Shown piece after piece: positions 11,423-20,161 of a DNA stretch of 64,000 bases; the stretch's first letter is position 1; every line of letters begins with the position of its first letter. The notes beneath the pieces are model-generated. The model ran no database searches, had not been told where the DNA came from, and was given only the letters and a program-made list of their open reading frames with translations. The position numbers and the translations under genes are program-made. The stretch is from Chrysophaeum taylorii (taxonomy: Eukaryota; Sar; Pelagophyceae; Pelagomonadales; Pelagomonadaceae): contig JAQMWT010000496.1 in assembly GCA_029834535.1 (NCBI GenBank), positions 1 through 64,000 of the forward strand, read 5' to 3'.

Positions 11423-12563
11423 GCGAGATCGGGAACCGAAGATTAAGAGCGAGCCGAGTGTTCGTGTCAAAGGCGAGAGGATCAACAAAAGCCACCCGGA
11501 AGTGAAACTAAAATACGAGAAAAAGTTCGATGTGCCATGGAAAGATGCGCCGCGCGATGCCGAGGGTGCACCACTGCCGCAGACTCCTGAGCATGTCAAG
11601 GACAACGAAGCGATGAAAGTTAAAATTCCTACGAAGGAAGAAGTTGACAAGGTTGTGCAGGAGCTGGGAATTCCTGACAATCCGCACTTAGATGACGAGG
11701 CGAAACTGATGCTCCGTCACTGTGTGCAATATTCTTGGGCCTTTTTCGACCCGATTATGAGACCTGTGGACTCGCCTCCTGTGTCTCTACGATTCAAAGA
11801 CGCGAATCCGCGACCGATAAAGATGACGCCCTACCGATTGACGCCTGCGAAGCTCGATTGTCTCCGCAAGCAGATCAGCGAGTGGTGCCGGGATGGAGTC
11901 ATTCGTCCGGCCAACTCACCTTGGGGCTTTCCTGTGTTGATGCTTCCGAAGAAAGGAGCTGAGATTGGAACGTCAAACGCGTTCCGTGCTGCAGTTGACT
12001 TACGTCAGCTCAACGATCAATTGGTCAATGACAGTTGGCCAAACATTCGACAAGATGATGCTTTAGCCTTTCTCGCGATGAGACGATGGCGGACATGCAT
12101 TGATATTAGATGGGGATACCACAACCTTCGTCTGGATCCGGCAGCGCAGGACGCTGTCACGATGGTTAGCCCACTTGGCGCTCACAGTTTCTTGCGATTA
12201 CCTCTAGGTGTGAAGACAGCCGGAGCTCTTTTCTGCAAGCAAATGGCGAGCGACCTTTCGAAATGGATGTATCAAGACTTGGTTGCGTTTGTTGACGATA
12301 TTATGATGGGATCCGACGATCTTCATCGACATTTACAAGTTTTGATCGAAGTGATGTGTCATTTGGCACAGAGAGGGTACAGCGGTCGAACCGCGAAGTT
12401 CCACCTTCTCAAAGATGATATAGAATTTCTGGGACACATTTCTACCCCAGAAGGCTTGAAGCCGAATCCAAGACGCTGGAAGCACTGCAGAAGATGCCGA
12501 TTCCAGGTACTTTACCGAATACTTCCCGAAGACCCAGATACGCTCTTTCATCGGCATGAGTAA
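11349..12563 (+). CDS. Gypsy-1 pol part 2: reverse transcriptase
   Basis: The frame overlaps the previous one by 74 bases in a different phase. After a charged linker it shows the Ty3/gypsy RT blocks: RDGVIRPANSPWGFPVLMLPKK, RAAVDLRQLN, LPLGVKTAGALFCKQM and the active site FVDDI (Tyr replaced by Phe), then IEFLGHIST. The last 25 or so codons are out of frame. One extra base at about 12475 would restore TLEALQKMPIPG, as found at the same point in gypsy-2. It copies element RNA into cDNA. Confidence 0.9.
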   Translation: MSRGRLMLLLLGPRQPNLDVPPDPERDREPKIKSEPSVRVKGERINKSHPEVKLKYEKKFDVPWKDAPRDAEGAPLPQTPEHVKDNEAMKVKIPTKEEVDKVVQELGIPDNPHLDDEAKLMLRHCVQYSWAFFDPIMRPVDSPPVSLRFKDANPRPIKMTPYRLTPAKLDCLRKQISEWCRDGVIRPANSPWGFPVLMLPKKGAEIGTSNAFRAAVDLRQLNDQLVNDSWPNIRQDDALAFLAMRRWRTCIDIRWGYHNLRLDPAAQDAVTMVSPLGAHSFLRLPLGVKTAGALFCKQMASDLSKWMYQDLVAFVDDIMMGSDDLHRHLQVLIEVMCHLAQRGYSGRTAKFHLLKDDIEFLGHISTPEGLKPNPRRWKHCRRCRFQVLYRILPEDPDTLFHRHE

Positions 12564-13650
12564 TTACTGCCGGCGATATGTGAAGGGCTACTCGAAGATT
12601 GTGGAACCGTTGAGACGATTATGCCTCGAAGGTGTAAAGTTCGAGTGGACGCCCGAGTGTCAGAAAGCTTGGGATACGATTATTGAAGCTTTGGTTGATT
12701 CCCGAGGAGTCTACCACGCCGATTATGATCTGCCTTTTCAGATCCGATCCGATGCTTCCAAGGATGGACTTGGAGCATATCTCTTCCAAATTGTCGAAGT
12801 CAAGGACGATGCCGGAAGAGTGACTCGAGAAGAACGAGTAATTGAATACTGGAGCCGAGCTGTGCCGAAGGAGATGCGGAATTATGAGCCCCGTCGGCTA
12901 GAGCTGCTGGCAGTTATACTTTCTCTAGAGCACTTTCGAGCCTACATCGAAGGGCACCGGACTGTTTTGGAGACCGATCACCGAAATTTGACGCTTTTAC
13001 GTAAGGCGACGCACTCGTCTGGGCAGCTTGCTCGTTGGGCGATGCGCCTCGCCAATTTTGACCCTGAACTTGGTTACAAGCCGGGAAAGTCACCGGGAAT
13101 GAGTATCCCTGACTGTCTCTCCCGCAACCCGATAGATCATGTCATCGAGACGGACGAGTTTGGAGAGCCTTTGAACCACGCGTATTTAGTGTTCCAAGAG
13201 TTTCTCCGACCTGTTGATGACCGAGGAGTTCCCGTCTCCGGCTGCCACTTCATAATGTCGTTTATTGCGACCGAACTGCCGGAAGACGAAGACGAAGACC
13301 CTGAAAATTATCCGATGAAATTGGCTACGTCTCACGCTACGAGACAACGTCGGAAGAACCGTGCGCGTGATGAGCCGCAGATCTTCAAGCACGCAGCCGC
13401 TTACAAGGATTATATGATGTTGATGCGCGAGTTTTGCCATCTCTTCAACACACGATACCAAACTACGATTCCTTATCATGCCCAGTCGAACCCGGCTGAG
13501 CGTGTCAACCGATTTATCAAGGCCTTCCTCCGTGCTTGCCTTCAAGGCCGGAACATCACGGATTGGCCTGACTTTGCCCATTATATTGCGTTTTGCTATA
13601 ACCGCAAGTTTATTCCAGGCACGCAGATTTCTCCCTTATGCTACGCCTGA
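12556..13650 (+). CDS. Gypsy-1 pol part 3: RT thumb, RNase H and damaged integrase
   Basis: The frame begins at NYCRRYVKGYSKI (RT thumb). It continues with a gypsy RNase H (RSDASKDGLGAYLFQ, RRLELLAVILSLEHFR, ETDHRNLTLL, the GYKPGKSPGM/ADCLSR-like end), then an acidic linker. The integrase starts abruptly at about 13390, with FKHAAAYKDYMMLMREFCHL leading into TTIPYHAQSNPAERVNRF, which carries the catalytic Glu. The HHCC zinc finger and the two catalytic Asp residues present in gypsy-2 (DLIGPL and VTDNG) are missing, a deletion of several hundred bases. This integrase cannot be active. Both arms of the inverted repeat share the deletion. Confidence 0.85.
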   Translation: MSNYCRRYVKGYSKIVEPLRRLCLEGVKFEWTPECQKAWDTIIEALVDSRGVYHADYDLPFQIRSDASKDGLGAYLFQIVEVKDDAGRVTREERVIEYWSRAVPKEMRNYEPRRLELLAVILSLEHFRAYIEGHRTVLETDHRNLTLLRKATHSSGQLARWAMRLANFDPELGYKPGKSPGMSIPDCLSRNPIDHVIETDEFGEPLNHAYLVFQEFLRPVDDRGVPVSGCHFIMSFIATELPEDEDEDPENYPMKLATSHATRQRRKNRARDEPQIFKHAAAYKDYMMLMREFCHLFNTRYQTTIPYHAQSNPAERVNRFIKAFLRACLQGRNITDWPDFAHYIAFCYNRKFIPGTQISPLCYA

Positions 13651-14114
13651 ACCGTCAGCCGATGCTGCCGACTGATTACACGCTCATGGATTTTGATACA
13701 CGATTGTTGCTGAAGACTCGCTCTGATGCAGTCGCCGAGACTCGCGAACGATTGAAATATTATACAAAGATCGTCCGCGAGGCTCGTGATAAAGCTTTGA
13801 AGAAACAGCGATTGGCTTACAATGCTGATCATGTTGATGTTGAATACAAGGAAGGATCGCACGTTTTGCTCTACATCCCTTTCCTTCAGAACAAACTTCG
13901 ACCGGAATGGCGAGGGCCGTTTATTATCAAGGAACGGCTTTCCCCGGTCACCTATAGGATTAAGTCTCTCGACTCTCCGCCCGAAGAACGACGTGTTCAT
14001 GTTAGTCAGATCACGCCGGTGATGGTACCTCCGATCGTTGATCAAACCATCCGCAAACCCGAAGAAACCTTCCGTGATGATTATCAGCAAGTTTGTTGTT
14101 TTTCGGATTCCTGA
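13638..14114 (+). CDS. Gypsy-1 pol part 4: integrase C-terminal region
   Basis: The frame is shifted relative to the previous one at about 13640. It holds the end of the integrase core (LPTDYTLMDF...), a helical stretch, and the DNA-binding SH3-like region (GSHVLLYIPFLQNKLRPEWRGPFIIKERLSPVTYRI), then HVSQITPV. This matches gypsy-2 at about 29400-29700 (GDYVLRFVPKTRHKLRPIWRGPYIVTKRISPVVYEI). The remaining pol continues in another frame from about 14080. Confidence 0.85.
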   Translation: MLRLNRQPMLPTDYTLMDFDTRLLLKTRSDAVAETRERLKYYTKIVREARDKALKKQRLAYNADHVDVEYKEGSHVLLYIPFLQNKLRPEWRGPFIIKERLSPVTYRIKSLDSPPEERRVHVSQITPVMVPPIVDQTIRKPEETFRDDYQQVCCFSDS

Positions 14115-14502
14115 CCGGAAGCGCTCTGATTGGCGCAAGAAGATTTATGTTGCCGAAGTTTACGAGCCTTACGATTACCAAAATGATCGTGTCGCTCAAC
14201 ATTTCTATTCCGATTTGGGTCCGAATGATGATGTCGCTTATTTCAAGCCGACCTCCCACCTTTCGCACCGCAAGCTCAAGCCCGAATTCAAGGACGTTGA
14301 AGGTCGAAGTTTCACTGACAAGTCCCGAATTTCCTCCAACACAACTCCTTGTGTCACGGATTTCGCTCCGCACGAGATTGACGTGTTGGTCCCCAAGTTT
14401 ACTTTACGCAGTGGTCGAGTTCCTGAACCGATCATCACCCGCGTTTATCAGAAGATTCATTCACGAGATGCTCTTAAGGCGAAGCCGCGCTCCTCGCGCT
14501 AG
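14038..14502 (+). CDS. Gypsy-1 pol part 5: conserved post-integrase domain of unknown function
   Basis: From about 14090 the frame encodes some 135 residues: WRKKIYVAEVYE, then YDYQNDRVAQHFYSDLGPNDD, KLKPEFKDVEGRSFT, VTDFAPHEIDVLVPKF and a basic tail. Gypsy-2 (28897-29300, minus) carries the same domain (WKKRIYVAEVYEEYDKDND, VALHYYTDVGPRDD, VTDFRPDEIDVLVSNF), although the elements differ widely. The first half resembles the five-strand barrel layout of Tudor or chromo-barrel modules, which is inference. It sits where chromoviruses carry a chromodomain, so a targeting role is plausible. It ends with a TAG just before the purine tract and LTR. Confidence 0.7.
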   Translation: MIKPSANPKKPSVMIISKFVVFRIPDRKRSDWRKKIYVAEVYEPYDYQNDRVAQHFYSDLGPNDDVAYFKPTSHLSHRKLKPEFKDVEGRSFTDKSRISSNTTPCVTDFAPHEIDVLVPKFTLRSGRVPEPIITRVYQKIHSRDALKAKPRSSR

Positions 14503-14542
14503 CACCTCGCTGGGGCAGCTCGAATTCTTACCAGGGGAGTCC

Positions 14543-14878
14543 TGTGGCGGCAACTCCCGCCTCCTAAGGCTTACCCCTCTTCTAGGGCCCCCCCTTATCA
14601 GGGGCACCCTACTCCGTTCCGATGATGTCAGAGTTTTCTCTGACATCATCTTCCTTTTCCGTGACATGTGTCACCCTGATTTCTGATTTCGATTATCCTT
14701 GATCATAAAGCAACAGCCGATCCTCAAGTTGAGAGGACCAGGCGCAGGAGTTGTTTGTGATCGCGTGGCGGGAGAACGGCCATCCTCGTCCAGTGATCCC
14801 ACCAAGGGCACGGACGCGATCGGCGAGCCAGGATTCGAAGGCACGCCAGGTAGCCCCTAAAATTCTCCTTACGCCACA
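14543..14878 (+). repeat. Gypsy-1 3' LTR
   Basis: It starts TGTGGCGGCAACTC and ends TACGCCACA, giving TG...CA ends with a 7-bp inverted terminal match (TGTGGCG/CGCCACA). Its internal sequence is recognisably related to element 3's LTR at 28240-28537 (for example ATCATAAAGCAAC.GCC and CTCAAGTTGAGAGG). The end could also be placed at 14880, because CACA is repeated there. The upstream purine tract fits a polypurine primer site. Confidence 0.8.
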
Positions 14879-14887
14879 CAGCTTACT

Positions 14888-15739
14888 ATGACTGACCTTG
14901 AAACACTCAATATGCTATTTTTGCGCCTTCACTCACAACAGGCTCACGAGCAACGCACGCACTCTGTTCAATCCGAGCGTACTCATCATCAGCTGTGTTT
15001 CAAACGCTCCTCCATGGATCCACTGCCTCGTGCAACTCACCCACTACATGTCAAGGCTTTTACAATCCTCTATAACATGTTTGCCAGATTGCACACTAAC
15101 TCACCCACTCCTGTGTCCTATTACATAACCGTTTTCGAAACCGTTTTCGAAACTGACCAACCGTCACATAGGTTACTACTTACAACATCATCAACATCAC
15201 ATAATATCTACTTCCTAACCGGCGGCCACCATTCTGACGGCAACCTCACCATAGAGAACGCCGCCATCAAATATCATGCTTTCATTGACGCATTTGGAAG
15301 CACGTATACGTTTACTGCCTCCAACGTCTCCCGCGACAGAGACAGATCTATATATTTGGAGCCGTTTATGGGTTACTTGTGGATAATCCAAGCCCTTCCT
15401 CAAGTTGGCTCCGCTGCCACCTATGGCACCGCCATACAAAAGCTCTTGTCCAGATGCTCTCTTGTGATACCTGGCTGCCTTACCTACAAGGGCGCCGACA
15501 ACTCTTTCGAATACAAGGATTCTCATTTTGCTCTGGAAGATCACCACTTATCTCATAGTCGCTATATAGGGTATCTTCGTGGAAGTGACCGCAAACTTGG
15601 CTCTAAAATCCTCTCCATGCTTGCTCCATTGCCCACCGTCCGAGGGTATGCCAAAATTGTTATTTTACTCGACCCGCGCAACGGGAAATTACGCTACCCC
15701 ACTCGACAGGAGTTGATTCGTGCTAACAACCACACCTAA
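14888..15739 (+). CDS. Copia-1 gag-like ORF
   Basis: This 283-codon frame starts at the first ATG after the LTR (MTDLETLNML). I do not recognise a domain: no CCHC knuckle is visible, and the position as the first ORF is the only argument for a gag role. It ends at a TAA that the left-arm copy lacks. In the next phase the coding continues from about 15745 (LRHDLCCDML, LPAGTYSTLYKHLSLL) into the integrase frame, so gag and pol were probably one frame. Confidence 0.55.
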   Translation: MTDLETLNMLFLRLHSQQAHEQRTHSVQSERTHHQLCFKRSSMDPLPRATHPLHVKAFTILYNMFARLHTNSPTPVSYYITVFETVFETDQPSHRLLLTTSSTSHNIYFLTGGHHSDGNLTIENAAIKYHAFIDAFGSTYTFTASNVSRDRDRSIYLEPFMGYLWIIQALPQVGSAATYGTAIQKLLSRCSLVIPGCLTYKGADNSFEYKDSHFALEDHHLSHSRYIGYLRGSDRKLGSKILSMLAPLPTVRGYAKIVILLDPRNGKLRYPTRQELIRANNHT

Positions 15740-15756
15740 CAACAGGAGTCTTCCTC

Positions 15757-17757
15757 TTGTCTCTTCGCCACGACCTTTGTTGCGACATGCTCAGCAATGC
15801 TCTGCCTGCCGGTACGTACAGCACACTGTACAAGCACCTCTCGCTCCTCGTTGCCGATATTAAATCCCTTATGTTGGACCCTACCTTCCGATATGCTGCT
15901 GCCGTGATGAAGAAATCCCATGTATTCACCTTCATGACCTTTGATCCGGACTCCACCACGTGCAGCACAGATACCTTGTCTTTGGCACAAGCCTTCATGA
16001 CTTCTACCTCCAGCAACTGCTTGACCGAAATGTCGTTAAACTATATATCTTCGTCCTACGAAGATACTCTCGCTACTCGTGATGATGAGGATGCACCTCC
16101 AAGTGACCCTGCTGCGCACCAGGATGACGACGCACCGCCTCCTCCTGCCTTGGACACCGAACTCAAATTCGATGTTCGGCGCAAACGTCATATCCCTGCT
16201 CATCCCATTCCTCGCAAGTCCTTCGCACACGGATCTGCCGAATACCTCAACGCCAAAGAACGTGCCAATCGCTTCCACCGGGTGCACCACTGCCCCGACA
16301 ACGTCGCTGCCAAGGCCCCCAACGTACTGGTCCGCCCTGGCTTCTCTGCCTCTGACCTACCGTATCGCGACTTATGCACAGACAGCATCGCACACAACAA
16401 GCGCCACCCGCACAAGCACTTCAATCCGACCAAGCCCTCTTTTGAGCAAACTCACAAAGCCGGCGAAGTCTGGGCGTGCGACGGCGGCTATGTGACCATC
16501 CCATCCGAATGGGGAGGCTTCACACATATCATCGTATTCAAGGAACTTATCTCGAAATTTCTCTTGGTGTACTTTACACGCACCACCAACGCCACGGAGT
16601 TCACTCAAGCTCTGGACTTTGTGTATGACTTTTGTCGTACACAACTCAACGTGCACATGCGCACCCTCTTCTCTGATGCCTTCAAGCCCTATTTTAGCCA
16701 GCACATTACCGCCCCGTACCGCGTCGATAAAGGCATTCAGCTCATCGCTTTCCCGCCGTACATGCACCACTTTAACTTTGAAGTTGAGTCAGCCATCGGC
16801 TTCATCGCCTCCGCCTCCTCAACTCGCCTTCGTTCTCTCCTTAATGCTCATTATCGTGGCTCCAAGATCGTGGAACCAGCCATCATGTTTCCCTGGGCGG
16901 TAATACACACCATCCAAAGCTACAACCTTCTTCCGAACGCCACGCTCGAGCGCATTCACCATGCCATCCTGAGTCCGCAACAGCTGCTCTACAACCAACT
17001 AAGCACCCCCCAGCATGACATGCTCAAGATCTTCGGCGCTGAATGCTACCTTCTATTGGAACCCCACGAGCACCACAAGTGGGAACCGTGCCGCCGCAAA
17101 TACTTATATCTATGTTGCGCCAACGCGCAAAACCCGCTCGTCTCCCCACGTGTTGACCATATTGCCGACGTCGTCCTCAACCCTGAAAACGGACAAATCC
17201 GTGTTTCGTCCAAGCTGCAATTCCTCTACATGCTCCAGCATCCTACTCCTGATCCTGAACTTGCTCCTCCGCCTCACGCTCCTCCCGCGCCTTTCTCGCT
17301 CACACCCCACGCCGCTATCCAAGACCATGTCATTCAGAGGGGGACACGGACACTTCATCCTCAGAGGGGGCACTCTCCACCTCCTTCAGCTCCTTCTTCG
17401 TCCCCTGCTCCTGCCTCTTCTCCCTCTTCCGACGCTCCCGTCGACGATTCTGGCTCTATGCCACCGCCGCCCTTGCTTCCTTCTTACAAAGACCTTTTCG
17501 CACAAGATGACCTCATTCTTGTCCCAGGTTCCAAACAACCTAACACCCGCAAGGCAACCTCCATGAAAATATCCAAGCCCGGCTGCAAGCGTCTACTATT
17601 GGTGCTTACAAAGCCGCTGGTGGCAAACTCGCCGATTTCCGCTGGGATCTTCGCCACCACTTTCTTACGTTCAAGTCTCCCGCCCTCTCCGCCCTTCATA
17701 TCAATGGTGGTATCCTCTGGTCTGCTATCTGCTCAGAGGGGGAACATGCGTTGTTAG
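15757..17757 (+). CDS. Copia-1 integrase polyprotein part
   Basis: The 666-codon frame is read from a TTG and has no credible ATG start, so it is a continuation of gag. The boundary motif is translated as LTEMSLNY near residue 91. A pre-integrase Cys/His segment follows (HRVHHCPDN ... CTDSIAHNKRH). The core comes next, with a putative triad: Asp in VWACDGGYV, Asp in RTLFSDAF and Glu in NFEVESAIG. Then comes a proline/serine-rich linker. The last 60 or so residues are out of frame, and the linker continues in 17751-18431. It would insert element cDNA into the genome. Confidence 0.85.
   Translation: MSLRHDLCCDMLSNALPAGTYSTLYKHLSLLVADIKSLMLDPTFRYAAAVMKKSHVFTFMTFDPDSTTCSTDTLSLAQAFMTSTSSNCLTEMSLNYISSSYEDTLATRDDEDAPPSDPAAHQDDDAPPPPALDTELKFDVRRKRHIPAHPIPRKSFAHGSAEYLNAKERANRFHRVHHCPDNVAAKAPNVLVRPGFSASDLPYRDLCTDSIAHNKRHPHKHFNPTKPSFEQTHKAGEVWACDGGYVTIPSEWGGFTHIIVFKELISKFLLVYFTRTTNATEFTQALDFVYDFCRTQLNVHMRTLFSDAFKPYFSQHITAPYRVDKGIQLIAFPPYMHHFNFEVESAIGFIASASSTRLRSLLNAHYRGSKIVEPAIMFPWAVIHTIQSYNLLPNATLERIHHAILSPQQLLYNQLSTPQHDMLKIFGAECYLLLEPHEHHKWEPCRRKYLYLCCANAQNPLVSPRVDHIADVVLNPENGQIRVSSKLQFLYMLQHPTPDPELAPPPHAPPAPFSLTPHAAIQDHVIQRGTRTLHPQRGHSPPPSAPSSSPAPASSPSSDAPVDDSGSMPPPPLLPSYKDLFAQDDLILVPGSKQPNTRKATSMKISKPGCKRLLLVLTKPLVANSPISAGIFATTFLRSSLPPSPPFISMVVSSGLLSAQRGNMRC
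16023..16043 (+). other. Boundary motif copy 1 (gag-like/integrase)
   Basis: Contains CCGAAATGTCGTTAAACTA. In the local frame it reads LTEMSLNY. The flanks are unrelated to those of the other copies. Confidence 0.85.
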
Positions 17758-18431
17758 CTCGTCTTCTTCTCCCGTTGCGCACTGACTTACTTGCCCGTTA
17801 CCCGCACGTCGATGGTTACTTCGCCCACGCCAAGTGCGCATCCAGCATCCCAGCTGCAACCTTTCTAACTGCTGATGGCTCACCTACGTGCCCCATTCCT
17901 CAGCCTCTTTTAGCTGCGTTCACTGAGCACGCTGCTGCCTTTGGCATCTCTTCCTTACAGTATGCACTTACGTATCTGGCGCCGACCAGCTTTATCGATC
18001 ACAACTATGAGTTTGGCGCTAATTCTGCATCTCTGTCTGACTTGGAGGAATACCTTCTGGTCTCTACAGAGTATATCACCCAGGTCTTACATGCCGACCC
18101 TACTATCCATATTCAACTGGAATCTGCTTCTTCTACTCCTCCTACTGACGCTGTTTCCGCTTATCCCGAAGTCGCGCACACCGCCTCGACCGCAACGTCG
18201 TTAAACTATAGTTCACCAGCCACTGTTGGTCCTGACGAATATAAGGTCCAAGAAGCGGACGTTTCCATCGACGAATATAAACTCAAGTGCCTCCACGGTA
18301 TGTCGCCTGAAGACAGGCACGCCTACCTCAAGGCCATCGCCAAGGAACTCCACGACATTATCCGCTTTGGCTGCTTCAAACTTTCTTACCCGACGGTGTC
18401 TCTCGTCCTATTGACAGCAGGATGGTGCTGA
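17751..18431 (+). CDS. Copia-1 integrase-to-RT linker and RT start
   Basis: The frame joins the end of the integrase frame to RT. Residues 1-140 are uncharacterised linker. The second boundary motif follows (STATSLNY), then an acidic stretch and GMSPEDRHAYLKAIAKELHDIIRFGCFKLS. The last is the typical entry to a copia RT (helix before the VLKIK block). It ends at a TGA, and RT continues in the overlapping frame at 18422 after a one-base shift near 18390. Confidence 0.75.
   Translation: MLARLLLPLRTDLLARYPHVDGYFAHAKCASSIPAATFLTADGSPTCPIPQPLLAAFTEHAAAFGISSLQYALTYLAPTSFIDHNYEFGANSASLSDLEEYLLVSTEYITQVLHADPTIHIQLESASSTPPTDAVSAYPEVAHTASTATSLNYSSPATVGPDEYKVQEADVSIDEYKLKCLHGMSPEDRHAYLKAIAKELHDIIRFGCFKLSYPTVSLVLLTAGWC
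18188..18208 (+). other. Boundary motif copy 2 (integrase/RT)
   Basis: Contains CCGCAACGTCGTTAAACTA. In frame it reads STATSLNY. Confidence 0.85.
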
Positions 18432-20077
18432 AGATTAAAACAGACTCTGCAGGCAAATACGTTAAGCACAAGGCTCGCCTCGTGCTACGTGGCTTCCTAG
18501 CATCTCTTGGCGCCGATTTCTTTGGCACCTTCAGCCCAATGGCCACAATGACCGCAATCCGGGTACTACTGGCTATTGCAGCATACAAGCAATTGCCTGT
18601 CTACCACGCAGACGTCCCGAACGCCTTCGTTCAGTCTGACATTGATGCCAACGTCTATGTTCAGTTACCAGACGGCATCAAGCTTATCGACCCCGATGAC
18701 GCTAAGTACAAGGGCCGACGCCTACCGAAACTGCTGAAGTCACTTTATGGACTTCGGCAATCACCATCTCTTTGGAACAAAGAGATAGACGGCTTCTTCC
18801 GTAGCCTTGGCTACAAGCGCCTGCATTCGGACTCTTGCCTATATGCTCGAGTATCCGCACATGCTAAGTTCGTCGTATGCAGTCTGTCTGTAGACGACAT
18901 TGTTATTGTGTCCAATGATGACACTCTTCGTACTGAGTTACAGGATGCCCTTCACAAACGGTATGCTGTAGAGCAGTTTGAACCTGTCCATACCCTCCTA
19001 GGCATGCGTGTGTGTCGCACATCTGATGGATCCATTTCTCTGGATGTGCAAGCCAAGCTTGATGAACTCTTCGCTGATCACCCTGTCTTGCAGCAACTGA
19101 CCCCGCTTAAATATCCTATGTCATCGTCCTTCAAGTATAAAGATGGCACTCCCAGCTCTGAAACAGAGTTGTACATCAACTCGCACTTTGCCACCCTCCT
19201 TGGCAAGCTGGTGTTCATGCAAGTGGCCTGCAGACCTGACTTCTCGCAAGCCTTGGGCAGATGTTCGCGTGGTATGCATGCACCCACGTATGTTCACGTC
19301 CAAATGCTAGAACACCTGCTCCGCTACCTGAGGAAGCCGGAAAACCGCTCACTTCGCCTCTGGTTTCATCCTAAAGGTAATGCTATTGAAGCTCACCTTC
19401 GCACTGTCTCCGCTAATCGAATTGATCTTTCCACTGTGGTCGACTACCAACCGCAGGATGTATCCACTGGACAGTTTGATCCCTTAGTTGCCATGGTTGA
19501 CGCTGACAACGCCCCTTCCTTAGCACAGGAAGATAGGAAATCTACCACCGGGTTTGTCTTCTATCTTTTCAACTGCCTTGTAGGTTGGAAAAGCAAGCTT
19601 CAACCGATTGTCTCCTGCTCAACTCACGAAGCTGAGTTGATTGCCCTCAGTATTTGTGCTGATGAAGCTGTTTGGCTACGCAAGCTACTGTTGGAACTCT
19701 CCTTTGTCGTCAACCCCACCTTCTACGTCAACAATGTTAATGGTGTGAACACCGCTGATCCTGTTGATTTCGATGACAATGACAACCCAACTGCTAAAGA
19801 TATGCGCCTCATCAGAAGCCTACCTCTCTTGTCTGACAATGCCGCTGCCGTTCACACCTCTAATAATCCAGATGGACCCTCTCGATCCAAGGCACTGTCG
19901 ACCAGATGGTTTAAGATCCGTGAGTACATCTCGATGCAGGAAATTCGAGTCCATCATGTTCCCGGCAAGCTAAACGTGGCTGATGGTTTTACAAAGCCAC
20001 TTGCTGCTGAGTTCTCCACTTTTCGTTCTCTACTCGGTATGCATCATGCCTCTGACGACAAGCCTTTACAGGATTGA
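18422..20077 (+). CDS. Copia-1 reverse transcriptase and RNase H
   Basis: The 551-codon frame has all blocks of the copia RT: KTDSAGKYVKHKARLVLRGF, YHADVPNAFVQSDID, KSLYGLRQSPSLWNKE and the active site SVDDIVIVSND. RNase H follows: the DADNAPSL first Asp, RKSTTGFVF, CSTHEAELIALS with the catalytic Glu, SDNAAAVHTSNN, and VHHVPGKLNVADGFTKPL. It starts mid-domain, because the first RT residues are in the preceding frame. It ends TGA at 20075-20077, 17 bp before the third boundary motif. This is the best preserved retroelement frame in the window. Confidence 0.93.
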   Translation: MVLKIKTDSAGKYVKHKARLVLRGFLASLGADFFGTFSPMATMTAIRVLLAIAAYKQLPVYHADVPNAFVQSDIDANVYVQLPDGIKLIDPDDAKYKGRRLPKLLKSLYGLRQSPSLWNKEIDGFFRSLGYKRLHSDSCLYARVSAHAKFVVCSLSVDDIVIVSNDDTLRTELQDALHKRYAVEQFEPVHTLLGMRVCRTSDGSISLDVQAKLDELFADHPVLQQLTPLKYPMSSSFKYKDGTPSSETELYINSHFATLLGKLVFMQVACRPDFSQALGRCSRGMHAPTYVHVQMLEHLLRYLRKPENRSLRLWFHPKGNAIEAHLRTVSANRIDLSTVVDYQPQDVSTGQFDPLVAMVDADNAPSLAQEDRKSTTGFVFYLFNCLVGWKSKLQPIVSCSTHEAELIALSICADEAVWLRKLLLELSFVVNPTFYVNNVNGVNTADPVDFDDNDNPTAKDMRLIRSLPLLSDNAAAVHTSNNPDGPSRSKALSTRWFKIREYISMQEIRVHHVPGKLNVADGFTKPLAAEFSTFRSLLGMHHASDDKPLQD

Positions 20078-20094
20078 AGATGCCTAACCCTAGT

Positions 20095-20115
20095 GACCGC
20101 AACGTCGTTAAACTA
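20095..20115 (+). other. Boundary motif copy 3 (after RT/RNase H stop)
   Basis: Contains CCGCAACGTCGTTAAACTA. It lies outside the RT frame and, in the phase of the other copies, runs into TAG. It therefore cannot act as a peptide there. Confidence 0.85.
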
Positions 20116-20161
20116 GCCCTGGCCTTACCTTCTTTTGCCACAAATTTTTGTACGCGTGTGA

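Larger units (their letters stand above)
9113..14878 (+). mobile_element. Gypsy-1: 5'-truncated Ty3/gypsy element with a cytosine methyltransferase
   Basis: The order protease remnant, methyltransferase, RT, RNase H, integrase, C-terminal domain, LTR matches gypsy-2 at 28538-38267 domain for domain. The 5' LTR and gag are missing: at 9112 the sequence switches into the inverted left arm. The 3' LTR begins TGTGGCGGCAAC after a purine-rich tract (ACCAGGGGAGTCC) and ends in CGCCACA at about 14878. Copia-1 follows at once. No target duplication can be tested because the 5' end is absent. Confidence 0.9.
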
